A stretch of DNA of 64,000 nt from Chryseobacterium indologenes (GTDB taxonomy: Bacteria; Bacteroidota; Bacteroidia; Flavobacteriales; Weeksellaceae), in NCBI RefSeq assembly GCF_018362995.1, contig NZ_CP074372.1:2480001-2544000 (forward strand). The letters run 5' to 3'. The stretch's first letter is position 1. Each line of letters begins with the position of its first letter. The notes beneath the pieces are model-generated. The model searched no databases. It was not told the origin of the DNA and worked only from the letters and a program-made list of their open reading frames with translations. The translations under genes and the position numbers were made by a program. Below, in pieces: positions 26,725-35,585 of this stretch.

Positions 26725-27909
26725 TTAATTATTATAAATTTTTTCTTCTAATCTTTTCAGTTCAAGATTGGCATCATAGGATAGTTTAATATCTACCAGA
26801 TGTTCCTGTAACTCATTTAAATATTTCTCTGCTTCCTGGTAATTGCCTAATGCGATATTCAATCTGATCAGGTTAAAATAAAGATACTCCCCGATCTTTT
26901 GGTTGTAAAGCGCTTTCTTATCGTTGTAATTTACTTTTGTCAAAGCACTTTTCCAAAGATCAATCCCTTTCTGCATGTTTTCCATAGCTACTTTATTCGG
27001 TGCATAATCTGTCTTTGCCTGAAGTTTTTTAAGATTGGTTGTAACGTAGATATATGCTTTTTCCAGATCATCATACTCTCCTTTGTTCTTCACAGTTGCC
27101 AAGGTCACGGTAGAATTGATGGTCTGATACCCGAAATTTTCATTGATAATATTCCTTGTACGGTCAATGGTTCTTTGCAGGAATCTTTTTTCCTGAGTAT
27201 TCAGATTAATTTCATTGGTAGGAACGCTTGCTATTTCTGCAAAATCTGAGAAATAAGTCTTATCCAGTTTTACAGTTCCTCCCTGTTTTGCAATAATTCT
27301 TGTAGGTTGATTGGCGAAAGTTTTTCCCTGATTGTCCTGAAAATTTGTTCTTTCCATTTCAATGACAATATCGAGACAATTTCCTCCTTTTGAAAAACCG
27401 ATCACATCTATTTGAGAAGCCAGAATTTTATTATCCACAATTAAGGCGTCTCTCAGGTCAGGCTGCTGATACACTGGAACTGGAGGAATATTAAGGACAG
27501 GTCTGGATGGTAATCTCAGCGTTGGAGCACCGTTGGTAGCTGCAATTTTTTCAACCGCTGATAACTTGCTGTATTCTGCAGACTCAAGTTTGTACTTTTC
27601 CTGAAGCTTTTTCACTTCAGCATCATAATCCTTCAATCTTTCTCCGTGTTCGTACTTGGCATTTTCAACGTTTGCCTGATAATTATCCACCTTTTTCTGA
27701 TGATCTTCTTTTGATAATCTTATAACATCATCTTTTGTAATGTTATAGGGAGATTTTACCGTAATCGTATAGTTTCTGTTGGAAAGGTCTGTAGGAAAAA
27801 CCGGTTCTTTCAAAAGCTGGAAACTGATCATTTCTTTATCAATTCGTTGAGCCTGTGAAAATTCGGAATAAAATAATGGTATTAAAAAGAGTAGTTTTAA
27901 TTTATTCAT
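26725..27909 (-). CDS. secreted protein with TPR-like C-terminus, unknown function (394 aa)
   Basis: Starts with a signal peptide (LFLIPLFYSEFSQAQ). Residues 60-120 form a charged, Lys/Glu-rich segment of coiled-coil character, followed by a Pro-rich stretch (LRLPSRPVLNIPPVPVY). The last 120 residues are helix pairs such as YLYFNLIRLNIALGNYQEAE, with a TPR-like pattern. It is the first gene of a two-gene unit with the 473-aa protein. The pair may act together at the envelope; that is inference. Confidence 0.7.
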   Translation of the reverse strand: MNKLKLLFLIPLFYSEFSQAQRIDKEMISFQLLKEPVFPTDLSNRNYTITVKSPYNITKDDVIRLSKEDHQKKVDNYQANVENAKYEHGERLKDYDAEVKKLQEKYKLESAEYSKLSAVEKIAATNGAPTLRLPSRPVLNIPPVPVYQQPDLRDALIVDNKILASQIDVIGFSKGGNCLDIVIEMERTNFQDNQGKTFANQPTRIIAKQGGTVKLDKTYFSDFAEIASVPTNEINLNTQEKRFLQRTIDRTRNIINENFGYQTINSTVTLATVKNKGEYDDLEKAYIYVTTNLKKLQAKTDYAPNKVAMENMQKGIDLWKSALTKVNYNDKKALYNQKIGEYLYFNLIRLNIALGNYQEAEKYLNELQEHLVDIKLSYDANLELKRLEEKIYNN

Positions 27910-27996
27910 GGGTGTTATAGTTTTCGGTGCAAATGTATAATAATTTCATCAACATTTTTTAAGAATAATTTGTCCAGTTATTATTTAATGGATCAT

Positions 27997-28027
27997 AAAA
28001 AAGGCAGCCACACGAATGCAACTGCCT
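27997..28027 (-). terminator. terminator of the 866-aa T9SS cargo gene
   Basis: AGGCAG (28002-28007) pairs with CTGCCT (28022-28027). On the minus strand six T follow directly. Confidence 0.75.
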
Positions 28028-28052
28028 ACAGAAATTATTAACTCAAAAAATT

Positions 28053-30653
28053 TTATTTTTTAATGGCTTTTACTGTAGATTTTGAACCATTTTTAAAGTT
28101 CATTGTCACTAAGTATAAACCAGTATTTAATTCTCCTAACTGAAGTTCTGAGGTTGGATTGTCAATAGTTTTCACCACTCTTCCTGCTACATCTGTAACC
28201 GTTACAGATTTAACATCTTTAATATCTGCAACATGCAGAACATCTTTGAAAGGATTAGGATATACATTCACTTCTTTTTTCTTAACAGATGTTTCAGCTG
28301 TAGCTAAATTGGACTGTGTAAGAGAAAAATCATCAAATCCCATATAATATGGAGCCGTTGTTGTATTCAAAGCTTTAATTCCAAATGAATAGTCACCAGT
28401 AGCCGTTGGGATATAGGTAACGGTAACTTTAGTATAATTAGCACTATTACCTCCCCCCGCAGCTGTTTGATCAGCCGTAATAAATGTTGATAAGCTAGTT
28501 GCTCCGGTCGCTGTTTGTCCGTTGTTTACCAATACTTCATTCTGCCAACCAGAATAGCCGTCTCCTACCCAATAGAATGTAAAATCATACGAACTTCCTG
28601 CAGTTAGAGTAAATGTAGGTGTCCATAAATAAGCTGCATTACTATATGGATAATAAATCGTCACATAATTTGGAGCAGATTTAGGATCATTATAAGCTTG
28701 CTGGGAAGCATTTGCTGATGTAAAGTTATAGTTAGATGAACTTCCTCCCGGAGTTTGTTTCCAACAGTTCGGAATGATTGCAGAACCTATAGTTGCCATT
28801 GCATCAAAATTTTCACTCCAAGGCAGTGTAGTTATTGGAACACAAAGAGTTGTAAATGATGTAGAAGTACTCCAGATGCTCTTATCAGATGCACTACAGC
28901 TAGATCTTACCCACGTATAATATGTTGTAGAGGGCTGCAGTCCGCTTAACGGTGCAGAAGCTGTTGTAGAAGTTACAGAGTTTGTAGCGTTTAAAACAGT
29001 TGAAGCATCAGGTGCAGTATTGTTTGTGCTGTAATAAACTTCGTATCCACCTGCAGGAACCGGAGATGGTTCCGTCCAACCGATCGTTGCTGTGTTCGCT
29101 CCTACGTTTGACGACGTAACTGCTGTAGGCTCCAGGCAAGAAGGAATATTCTGAACTGTAATATTATCTATATAAAGTCCACGGCCTGTACCTCCTAAAC
29201 CATGCTTAAATGCTAATTGTAAATCAGAACCCGCAGGAATATTAACTGTATATTGTGTATGGGTAGTTGTCAGAGCAATAGGAGAACCAATTGGTGTAAA
29301 AGACGCAGGATCAGCAGGGTTTGATAAAGTACCCACTAACAATGTGTACCCATTTGATCCGGATCTTGCATAGAATCTCACCCGTTTAGTACCATCTGAA
29401 AGGTTTACAGTTGGAGGCGAAACTAACATTTGGCTGCCTGTAGTAGCCGTAGAGTTATATAAATAATAAGCATTAGGTGCTGAATAGTTGTTGGATGTAG
29501 TTACATATCCATAACCCGCAAATGATGCACTTTCCAGATATGCCCAGCAGCTTGGTGCATTTGTATTGGTGCTGGAACCTGTACTTGTTGTATCAAAGTT
29601 TTCTGTATACGGAACCGTGAAAGTAGAACAAGCTGTTTTAAATGTTCCTGCAAAAGACCATACACTTTGGCCTGTCGCTGTGTTACAGTTGGATCTTACC
29701 CAATAATAATAAGTGGTATTGGAATTAAGACCTCCTATCGTTGTACTGGTCCCTGTTACTCCCGGATAGGTAGGTGTTACTGAGCTCGCCGGTGTTGTGT
29801 TTGAAGTACTGTGGTATACATCATAGCTGGCAGCACTGCCTGTCCATGAAATCAAAGCTGAGTTTGCCGTGATTCCTGAAACGGCTTGCAATACAGGAGG
29901 CATACAATCCGAATAAGCATCTGCTGAAAAAGCAAAAATATTCGGTATCCCTGAACCACTAGCCTTGGTTACTGTTACACTTTGTATCAGTTTTGTCTGA
30001 TTCGCTGCATCTATTGCCAGTTCAGCCTGATATAATCTTGGATTGGTTCCGCCTTCAGGAGAAGGAACATCATCACCAGCTCCAGGAGTAGCTCCCGGCT
30101 TTTTAATCCTTCCTATTCCCTGAATGGCAAAATTAGATCCATTATACCAGTCTGCAAGACTGATACTTGAAAACGTCTGTGAACTCCCATCTGTAAAATT
30201 GACCACTACACTTACTGTAGAAGTCCCACTTCCACTTACAGCAAGCATATACAGCTTGGTTGCTGCTTTTGGTGTTGTAAATGCCAAAGTTCCGTTATCA
30301 TTGATTGCAGCCAGCCTTAAAGAGTTGTTCGCATTCAAACTGGCTAACTGAAAGCTCAATCCCGGAGTGGTTCCCACTACAGAATTAATAACTCCATCAA
30401 CAGGAATACCATACGTAATCGCTGCACTTGTGGAGGTCAGCTGAAAATCTTTCGCTATAAAAGCATAAGAAACTCCGTCTACGTCATTATTTGTAGTAAC
30501 TGTTGAAGAACCTATCCCGTTTGCAATTACATCAGCTGTAAAGCCTGAAGAGATCGGCATCGTTTGATAATTTTGAGCCATGAGTACACTGGCAGAAAAC
30601 AGAGCGATAGCAGGTATCACTCTAGAAAATAAATTTATTACCATTTTAATCAC
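28053..30653 (-). CDS. T9SS type A cargo with fibronectin III and choice-of-anchor J domains
   Basis: An 866-residue secreted protein. After a signal peptide (ends SVLMAQ) there is an N-terminal domain of about 200 residues with a DUF4394-like pattern, then alternating fibronectin type III domains (PSTTYYTWVRSSC, NSNTTYYYWVRSNC) and jelly-roll domains with the FTVPYTENFD / TLPWSENFD openings of choice-of-anchor J. The last 75 residues (NVYPNPFKDVLHV ... GLYLVTMNFKNG) are a type A sorting signal, so it leaves through the type IX system and is likely surface-attached. Adhesion or glycan binding is possible. Start could be Met1 or Met4. Confidence 0.9.
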   Translation of the reverse strand: MIKMVINLFSRVIPAIALFSASVLMAQNYQTMPISSGFTADVIANGIGSSTVTTNNDVDGVSYAFIAKDFQLTSTSAAITYGIPVDGVINSVVGTTPGLSFQLASLNANNSLRLAAINDNGTLAFTTPKAATKLYMLAVSGSGTSTVSVVVNFTDGSSQTFSSISLADWYNGSNFAIQGIGRIKKPGATPGAGDDVPSPEGGTNPRLYQAELAIDAANQTKLIQSVTVTKASGSGIPNIFAFSADAYSDCMPPVLQAVSGITANSALISWTGSAASYDVYHSTSNTTPASSVTPTYPGVTGTSTTIGGLNSNTTYYYWVRSNCNTATGQSVWSFAGTFKTACSTFTVPYTENFDTTSTGSSTNTNAPSCWAYLESASFAGYGYVTTSNNYSAPNAYYLYNSTATTGSQMLVSPPTVNLSDGTKRVRFYARSGSNGYTLLVGTLSNPADPASFTPIGSPIALTTTHTQYTVNIPAGSDLQLAFKHGLGGTGRGLYIDNITVQNIPSCLEPTAVTSSNVGANTATIGWTEPSPVPAGGYEVYYSTNNTAPDASTVLNATNSVTSTTASAPLSGLQPSTTYYTWVRSSCSASDKSIWSTSTSFTTLCVPITTLPWSENFDAMATIGSAIIPNCWKQTPGGSSSNYNFTSANASQQAYNDPKSAPNYVTIYYPYSNAAYLWTPTFTLTAGSSYDFTFYWVGDGYSGWQNEVLVNNGQTATGATSLSTFITADQTAAGGGNSANYTKVTVTYIPTATGDYSFGIKALNTTTAPYYMGFDDFSLTQSNLATAETSVKKKEVNVYPNPFKDVLHVADIKDVKSVTVTDVAGRVVKTIDNPTSELQLGELNTGLYLVTMNFKNGSKSTVKAIKK

Positions 30654-30842
30654 ATTTGAGGCGAAATTTAGGAAAAATAATAATACAAAAATGTTATTTT
30701 TAACAAAATCTTAAACTTTATTTAAAATGTGTGAAAAATTAATATCAAACATCATTTAAATAAGCAACTTTCAAAGACAAAGTAAAACTTAATGAAACAT
30801 CTTCTTATTGATTCTTAATTTTATTATTGAGAAATTAAATCC

Positions 30843-30850
30843 TATTTTTG
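30843..30850 (+). promoter_or_regulatory. -7 element of the aminotransferase gene
   Basis: TATTTTTG matches TAnnTTTG and lies 20 nt before the ATG. The 217-bp divergent region otherwise shows nothing distinct. Confidence 0.45.
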
Positions 30851-30870
30851 TCATACAAATTTTTTGAACA

Positions 30871-32076
30871 ATGCCGAATATTTCAAACAGAGCGCTGCAT
30901 ATGCCGCCATCGCCGGTAAGAAAACTGGTTCCCTTTGCATTACAAGCAAAACAGAAAGGAATAAAAGTATACCACCTTAATATCGGACAGCCTGATATTG
31001 AAACTCCGGAAACAGCTTTAAATGCTTTAAAAAACATCGATTTAAAAGTATTGGAATATGCGCTTTCTGAAGGAAATATAGAATACAGAAAGGCCCTTAC
31101 AGAATATTATCACTCTTTAGGTTTTTCAGATCTTACACCCGATAATTTCATTGTTACCAATGGAGGTTCTGAAGCCCTGAACTTTGCGATCTCTACTTTA
31201 TGTGATGAAGGTGACGAAGTGATTATCCCTGAGCCTTACTATGCCAACTACAATGGTTTCACCAGCACATTTGATGTGAATGTAGTAGCCGTATCTTCTA
31301 CTATTGATACAGGTTTTGCTTTACCTCCTATTGAAGAATTCGAGAAAAAAATCACAGAAAAAACCAGAGCAATCATTATCTGTAACCCAGGAAACCCTAC
31401 CGGATATCTGTATACCCGCGAGGAACTTCAGAAGCTTGCAGACATTGCTTTGAAATATGATATTGTAATCATTTCTGATGAAGTATACAGAGAATATGTA
31501 TATGACGGAAAACAGCAGATCTCTATGTTTGATTTTCCTGAATTAGCTGAAAACTGCATTATCATTGATTCTGAATCCAAGCGTTATTCTATGTGTGGAG
31601 TAAGAATCGGATGTATGGTTACCCGTTCCAGCAAGATCCGTAATGCTGCCATGCTTTTTGCACAGGCGAGATTAAGCCCGGTTCTTTTAGGACAGATTGC
31701 TGCAACAGCGGCACACCAGAATGATGGTGCCTACATCAGAGCGGTAAGAGAAGAGTATACCCACAGAAGAAATGTATTGGTAGATCTTTTGAATGCAATC
31801 CCAGGTGTAATCTGCCCAAAACCAAGAGGAGCTTTCTACTGTGTTGCTGAACTTCCGGTAGATGATACTGAAAAATTTGCACAGTGGCTGCTTGAAAAAT
31901 ATTCTCTTAACAACGAAACCATCATGGTAGCTCCTGCAGGAGGATTCTACAGTGATCCCGAATTAGGAAAGAAACAGGTAAGAATTGCCTACGTTCTGAA
32001 AGAAGAAGATTTAAAAAGAAGTGCTGAAATTCTGAAAGAAGCTTTAAAGAAGTACAGAGAAGAATTCAGTCTGTAA
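30871..32076 (+). CDS. PLP-dependent class I/II aminotransferase
   Basis: A 401-residue fold type I aminotransferase. Visible features are NIGQPDIETP near the start, TNGGSEALNFA for phosphate binding, CNPGNPTGYLY, ISDEVYREYVY with the Asp that contacts the pyridine nitrogen, and the Schiff-base Lys237 in SESKRYSMCGVRIGCM. The RIAYVL segment near the C-terminus supplies the carboxylate-binding Arg. Aspartate is the likely donor by family, but the substrate is not certain. The next two genes follow closely (10 and 2 bp), making a three-gene unit with murB. Confidence 0.93.
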   Translation: MPNISNRALHMPPSPVRKLVPFALQAKQKGIKVYHLNIGQPDIETPETALNALKNIDLKVLEYALSEGNIEYRKALTEYYHSLGFSDLTPDNFIVTNGGSEALNFAISTLCDEGDEVIIPEPYYANYNGFTSTFDVNVVAVSSTIDTGFALPPIEEFEKKITEKTRAIIICNPGNPTGYLYTREELQKLADIALKYDIVIISDEVYREYVYDGKQQISMFDFPELAENCIIIDSESKRYSMCGVRIGCMVTRSSKIRNAAMLFAQARLSPVLLGQIAATAAHQNDGAYIRAVREEYTHRRNVLVDLLNAIPGVICPKPRGAFYCVAELPVDDTEKFAQWLLEKYSLNNETIMVAPAGGFYSDPELGKKQVRIAYVLKEEDLKRSAEILKEALKKYREEFSL

Positions 32077-32086
32077 AATATATCCT

Positions 32087-32572
32087 ATGCCGACAACAAA
32101 AAAACTACATCTGAAAATACTGTTTTCGATTCTTTTGCTGTTGGCATTTTTTTCCTGTGACTCCAAAAAAACGGAACAGGCTATTTCTCATCAAAATCCG
32201 CATGAGATTACTTTCATCAGCGTATCCGACATTGGAGGATATCTTGGAAATTACAGAATTATTAAAGTCACAAAAGATTCCGTTTTTGCAGAAAAAGGAA
32301 TGACAGCCAATCAAACCCATAAAAAATGGTCGTCTGCCATCAATTCCAACACATGGAAACAGCTTGTATCATCAGTAAGGATTGTAGATCTCGACCATAT
32401 TAAAAGCTCTCCCAGCCTACAATCGGTAGACGGAACAGATGAAACTTTTCAGATCCGGACTCCGAAAAAATCACACATCTATGTGAATGCTTATGCAGAC
32501 ACTTTACATTACAAGCAATTACAACAACTTAAAGAACAAATAGACAAAATTCTTCCCAAAGAATACAAATAA
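32087..32572 (+). CDS. hypothetical lipoprotein (161 aa)
   Basis: Has a signal peptide and lipobox ending FFSC. The mature part is short, with strands ITFISVSDIGGYLGNY and SLQSVDGTDETFQIRT and a C-terminal helix. I recognise no family. It is between an aminotransferase and murB with tiny gaps, so it is expressed with them. An envelope role fits both the anchor and the neighbour. Confidence 0.75.
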   Translation: MPTTKKLHLKILFSILLLLAFFSCDSKKTEQAISHQNPHEITFISVSDIGGYLGNYRIIKVTKDSVFAEKGMTANQTHKKWSSAINSNTWKQLVSSVRIVDLDHIKSSPSLQSVDGTDETFQIRTPKKSHIYVNAYADTLHYKQLQQLKEQIDKILPKEYK

Positions 32573-32574
32573 AC

Positions 32575-33588
32575 ATGCAGGAAAATTTTTCATTACAACC
32601 TTATAACACATTCGGTGTTGAAGCCAAAGCCCGCTATTTTACTGAAGTCAATACCATTGATGAATTAAAAGAGGCTCTTATTTTTTCGAAAACCCAATCT
32701 CTTCAGCTTCTGTTTCTAGGAGGAGGAAGCAATATTCTTCTTACCAAAGATCTTGACGGTCTTGCCATCAGACTTAATTTAAAAGGAATTACCGAAGAGA
32801 GCATCAACGAAAATGAAGTATTGGTAACAGCAAAAGCAGGTGAAAACTGGCATGAATTTGTGATGTACTGCCTGCAGCAGAATTTTGGAGGGTTAGAAAA
32901 TCTTTCTTTAATTCCCGGAAATGTAGGTACTTCTCCGATGCAGAATATCGGGGCTTATGGGACAGAAATCAAAGATATTTTTGTAAACTGTAAGGTATTG
33001 GATTTAGAAAAGCTTGAACTGAGAACCTTCAATCTGGAACAGTGCAAGTTCGGTTACAGAGATTCTATTTTCAAACAGGAAGGAAAAGGCAGATATGTGA
33101 TTCTGGAAGTCACTTTTAAACTTACCAAAAAAGATCATTCTATCAAAACAGAATATGGTGCGATTAAATCTGAACTGGAAAATCTCGGCGTTGAAAATCC
33201 AACCATTCAGGATATTTCCAAAGCGGTTATCAATATAAGACAAAGCAAACTGCCGGATCCTAAGGAAATAGGAAATGCCGGAAGCTTTTTCAAAAATCCA
33301 ACTATTCCTCTAGCTCAATTTGAAGATTTAAAGCAAAAGTTTGAAAATATACAGGGCTATCCAAATGGTGATATGGTAAAAGTTCCTGCAGGATGGCTGA
33401 TTGAACAATGTGGATGGAAAGGAAAGCAGATTGGAAATGTAGCTTCACACAAATTGCAGTCACTGGTTATCATCAATGCTACCGGGAATGCTACCGGAAA
33501 AGAAATTTTTGATTTTTCCACTGAGATTATTAATTCTGTGAAAGAAAAATTCGGAATAGAATTAGAAAGGGAAGTGAATATTATTTAA
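32575..33588 (+). CDS. murB: UDP-N-acetylenolpyruvoylglucosamine reductase
   Basis: Flavoenzyme of peptidoglycan synthesis that reduces the product of MurA to UDP-MurNAc. The 337 residues have the FAD-binding LFLGGGSNIL, then LSLIPGNVGTSPMQNIGAYG, a Tyr-Arg pair in CKFGYRDSIFK, and GNAGSFFKNP with the catalytic Ser. The C-terminal Glu lies in the LVIINATGNATG...E region. The extra residues in the third domain are those of the long E. coli-like type I enzymes. Start at ATG 32575 is 2 bp after the lipoprotein gene. Confidence 0.96.
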   Translation: MQENFSLQPYNTFGVEAKARYFTEVNTIDELKEALIFSKTQSLQLLFLGGGSNILLTKDLDGLAIRLNLKGITEESINENEVLVTAKAGENWHEFVMYCLQQNFGGLENLSLIPGNVGTSPMQNIGAYGTEIKDIFVNCKVLDLEKLELRTFNLEQCKFGYRDSIFKQEGKGRYVILEVTFKLTKKDHSIKTEYGAIKSELENLGVENPTIQDISKAVINIRQSKLPDPKEIGNAGSFFKNPTIPLAQFEDLKQKFENIQGYPNGDMVKVPAGWLIEQCGWKGKQIGNVASHKLQSLVIINATGNATGKEIFDFSTEIINSVKEKFGIELEREVNII

Positions 33589-33596
33589 TCTAAAAA

Positions 33597-33628
33597 TATA
33601 TAAAGGCTTTGAATACAGTCTTTATATA
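33597..33628 (+). terminator. possible terminator of murB
   Basis: TATATAAAG (33597-33605) pairs with CTTTATATA (33620-33628), followed after a few bases by a short T run. The stem is AT-rich, so efficiency is doubtful. Confidence 0.4.
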
Positions 33629-33692
33629 TACACTATTTTTAAAAATATTGGTAAACGCAAAGGTGCAGGGGTATTAATTTCTTTGAGTTTTT

Positions 33693-34110
33693 AAGGCACA
33701 AGGATTTTATCTCAGATAAAATGCGTTATGGCTGCATGATAGCTGGAAAATAGTAAGGCTGGATTCTTTCAGAATGACAACACAACGCTTAGCTTATCCG
33801 TACACTTTGTCATTCCGTAGGAATCTATGCATAGATGGAATGAAAAACACAAGGACAGAAGTTATTTTCTAAGCTTTATGTTGTAAAGCACAAGGATTTT
33901 ATCTCAGATAAAATGCGTTATGGCTGCATGATAGCTGGAAAATAGTAAGGCTGGATTCTTTCAGAATGACAAACACAACGCTTAGCTTATCCGTACACTT
34001 TGTCATTCCGTAGGAATCTATGCATAGATGGAATGAAAAACACAAGGACACAGGTTATTTTCTAAACTTTATGTTGTAAGGCGCTAAGATTTTATCTCCG
34101 ATAAAATTCA
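33693..34110. repeat. 192-193 bp tandem duplication with internal palindromes
   Basis: Two nearly identical units start at about 33693 and 33885, and a third, partial and more diverged one starts at about 34078. Each full unit has an inverted repeat around ATTTTATC/GATAAAAT and a REP-like palindrome (TCATTCC ... GGAATGA around the perfect palindrome ATCTATGCATAGAT). The whole 734-bp gap between murB and proC has no supported gene; short rightward frames in it are not protein-like. Confidence 0.85.
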
Positions 34111-34184
34111 ATGCTGTTCGATCTTTGTGCGACAAAAAGGATTAACCTTATCTCATTTCATTCTCACCCTTGCAGAAAATCTCA

Positions 34185-34204
34185 CATTGAGCGAAGTCGA
34201 AATG
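34185..34204. repeat. REP-like word CATTGAGCGAAGTCGAAATG
   Basis: A 20-bp imperfect palindrome whose reverse complement is a word I know as widely repeated in Bacteroidota intergenic DNA. It is about 75 bp after the tandem duplication. Confidence 0.5.
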
Positions 34205-34322
34205 TTCTTGCGCCTTACAACAGCATGTCATTCAAAATCTTTGCGCCTTTGCGTTTTCCCAACCATATCTCATTACAAGTTTCCAAAAAATCATTATTTT
34301 AGCTTAAAATTTACAATCCGTA

Positions 34323-35126
34323 ATGAAAATAGCTATTCTTGGAGCCGGAAATATGGGACTTTCTTTTTCAAAATCATTTTTGAAATACGAGCTGATCAAA
34401 CCTGAACACCTTCATCTGATTATCAGAAATCAGGAAAAAATCTCCAAAATAGCTGAAGAATTCCCCAAATCTAAAATTTCCACCTTTGAAGAAGTGAAAG
34501 AACTCGATGCGGATTTGATCATCATCGCTGTAAAACCTCAGGATTTTCAGTCGGTTGCCCAAAATATTCAATTTACTTTAAAAGAAAACCAGATGGTATT
34601 ATCCATCATGGCGGGAATCAATATTGAAAAAATTCAAAAATTACTTAATCATCCGCTTGTTGTAAGAGCAATGCCGAACTCTCCTACCCTTCTGGGAATG
34701 GGAATTACGGGATATACCGCTGCAGAAGGAATTTCTTTCAGTCAACTCATAAGTATAGAAAGATTACTGAACAGCACGGGAAGATCTGTTTATCTGGAAG
34801 AAGAAGAACTCCTGGACGGTGTTACAGCACTTTCAGGAAGTGGTCCCGCTTATTTTTATTACATCATTGATGCAATGATTAAGGCCGGAATTGAAATGGG
34901 AATTGAAGAAAATCTCTCCAAACTTTTTGTAAAGCAGACAATGCTGGGAGCTTATCACCTGATCAATAACTCAGAAAAAAATCTTGAAGAGCTTATTAAA
35001 GATGTCGCATCTAAAGGCGGAACTACTGAAGCTGCTTTAAAAACATTTGAAGACAACAGCTTCAAAGAAATTCTGAAAAAGGGAATTCTGAACGCTGAAA
35101 AACGCGCCAAGGAACTTAATAATTAA
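34323..35126 (+). CDS. proC: pyrroline-5-carboxylate reductase
   Basis: Last step of proline synthesis, NAD(P)H-dependent. The 267-residue protein has the Rossmann loop GAGNMG at 7-12, AVKPQDF, VRAMPNSPTLLGMG, and the family signature TALSGSGPAYFYYIIDAM with the active-site Ser-Gly-Ser/Pro region, then SKGGTTEAALKTFE near the end. It overlaps the 3' end of the convergent vanZ-like gene by 11 bp. No terminator was found between them. Confidence 0.95.
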   Translation: MKIAILGAGNMGLSFSKSFLKYELIKPEHLHLIIRNQEKISKIAEEFPKSKISTFEEVKELDADLIIIAVKPQDFQSVAQNIQFTLKENQMVLSIMAGINIEKIQKLLNHPLVVRAMPNSPTLLGMGITGYTAAEGISFSQLISIERLLNSTGRSVYLEEEELLDGVTALSGSGPAYFYYIIDAMIKAGIEMGIEENLSKLFVKQTMLGAYHLINNSEKNLEELIKDVASKGGTTEAALKTFEDNSFKEILKKGILNAEKRAKELNN

Positions 35127-35529
35127 ATTTTTTTTCAAAAATCCTGCAAAATACCCATCCCAGATACACCCCAAATGTATTCAGGATGATATCGTCTACC
35201 TCAAATATTCCCATTCTTGTAAAGTATTGCAGTGCTTCAACAATAACGATACATGAGATAAAACTAAATAACAATGGTTTTAGTTTTTTCAGATCCGGCA
35301 AAACCCACCCCAAAAATCCAAAAGGAATAAACATGATAACATTTCCCAGGACAATCATTACAATATCTATCGTCTTATTCGGACCCTGGATAAATTTTAT
35401 TGTAGAAAAAACGGGTTCTAACGTAAGGAGATTTTCTTCATACTGAAACCTGTCCATTCCCAAAAACATCAGGTAAAGCAAAAACAGAGTATACGGAACA
35501 ATACTAATTTTATATATTTTCTTTAACAT
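35116..35529 (-). CDS. VanZ family membrane protein
   Basis: A 137-residue protein with about four membrane helices. The VanZ-like pattern is seen in NVIMFIPFGFLGW, then ALQYFTRMGIFEVDDIILNT, where the acidic pair is conserved, and a final GVYLGW helix. VanZ proteins change teicoplanin susceptibility in some Gram-positives; in Bacteroidota their role is not known. The stop overlaps the proC end, so antisense effects at the 3' ends are possible. Confidence 0.85.
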   Translation of the reverse strand: MLKKIYKISIVPYTLFLLYLMFLGMDRFQYEENLLTLEPVFSTIKFIQGPNKTIDIVMIVLGNVIMFIPFGFLGWVLPDLKKLKPLLFSFISCIVIVEALQYFTRMGIFEVDDIILNTFGVYLGWVFCRIFEKKFNY

Positions 35530-35560
35530 TGAACTGCTAATATATTCATTTCAAAAACAT

Positions 35561-35568
35561 TAAATTTG
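35561..35568 (+). promoter_or_regulatory. -7 element of lnt
   Basis: TAAATTTG matches TAnnTTTG and ends 17 nt before the lnt ATG. Confidence 0.45.
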
Positions 35569-35585
35569 TGTATTAAAATAATTTA

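Noticed and set aside
33693..34110. Tandem repeat as a small regulatory RNA gene
   Set aside because: Hairpins are present, but no promoter and terminator pair frames them; REP-like elements are the simpler reading.
34111..34405. Two short rightward frames before proC
   Set aside because: They cover REP-like DNA and run into the proC start; residues look random.
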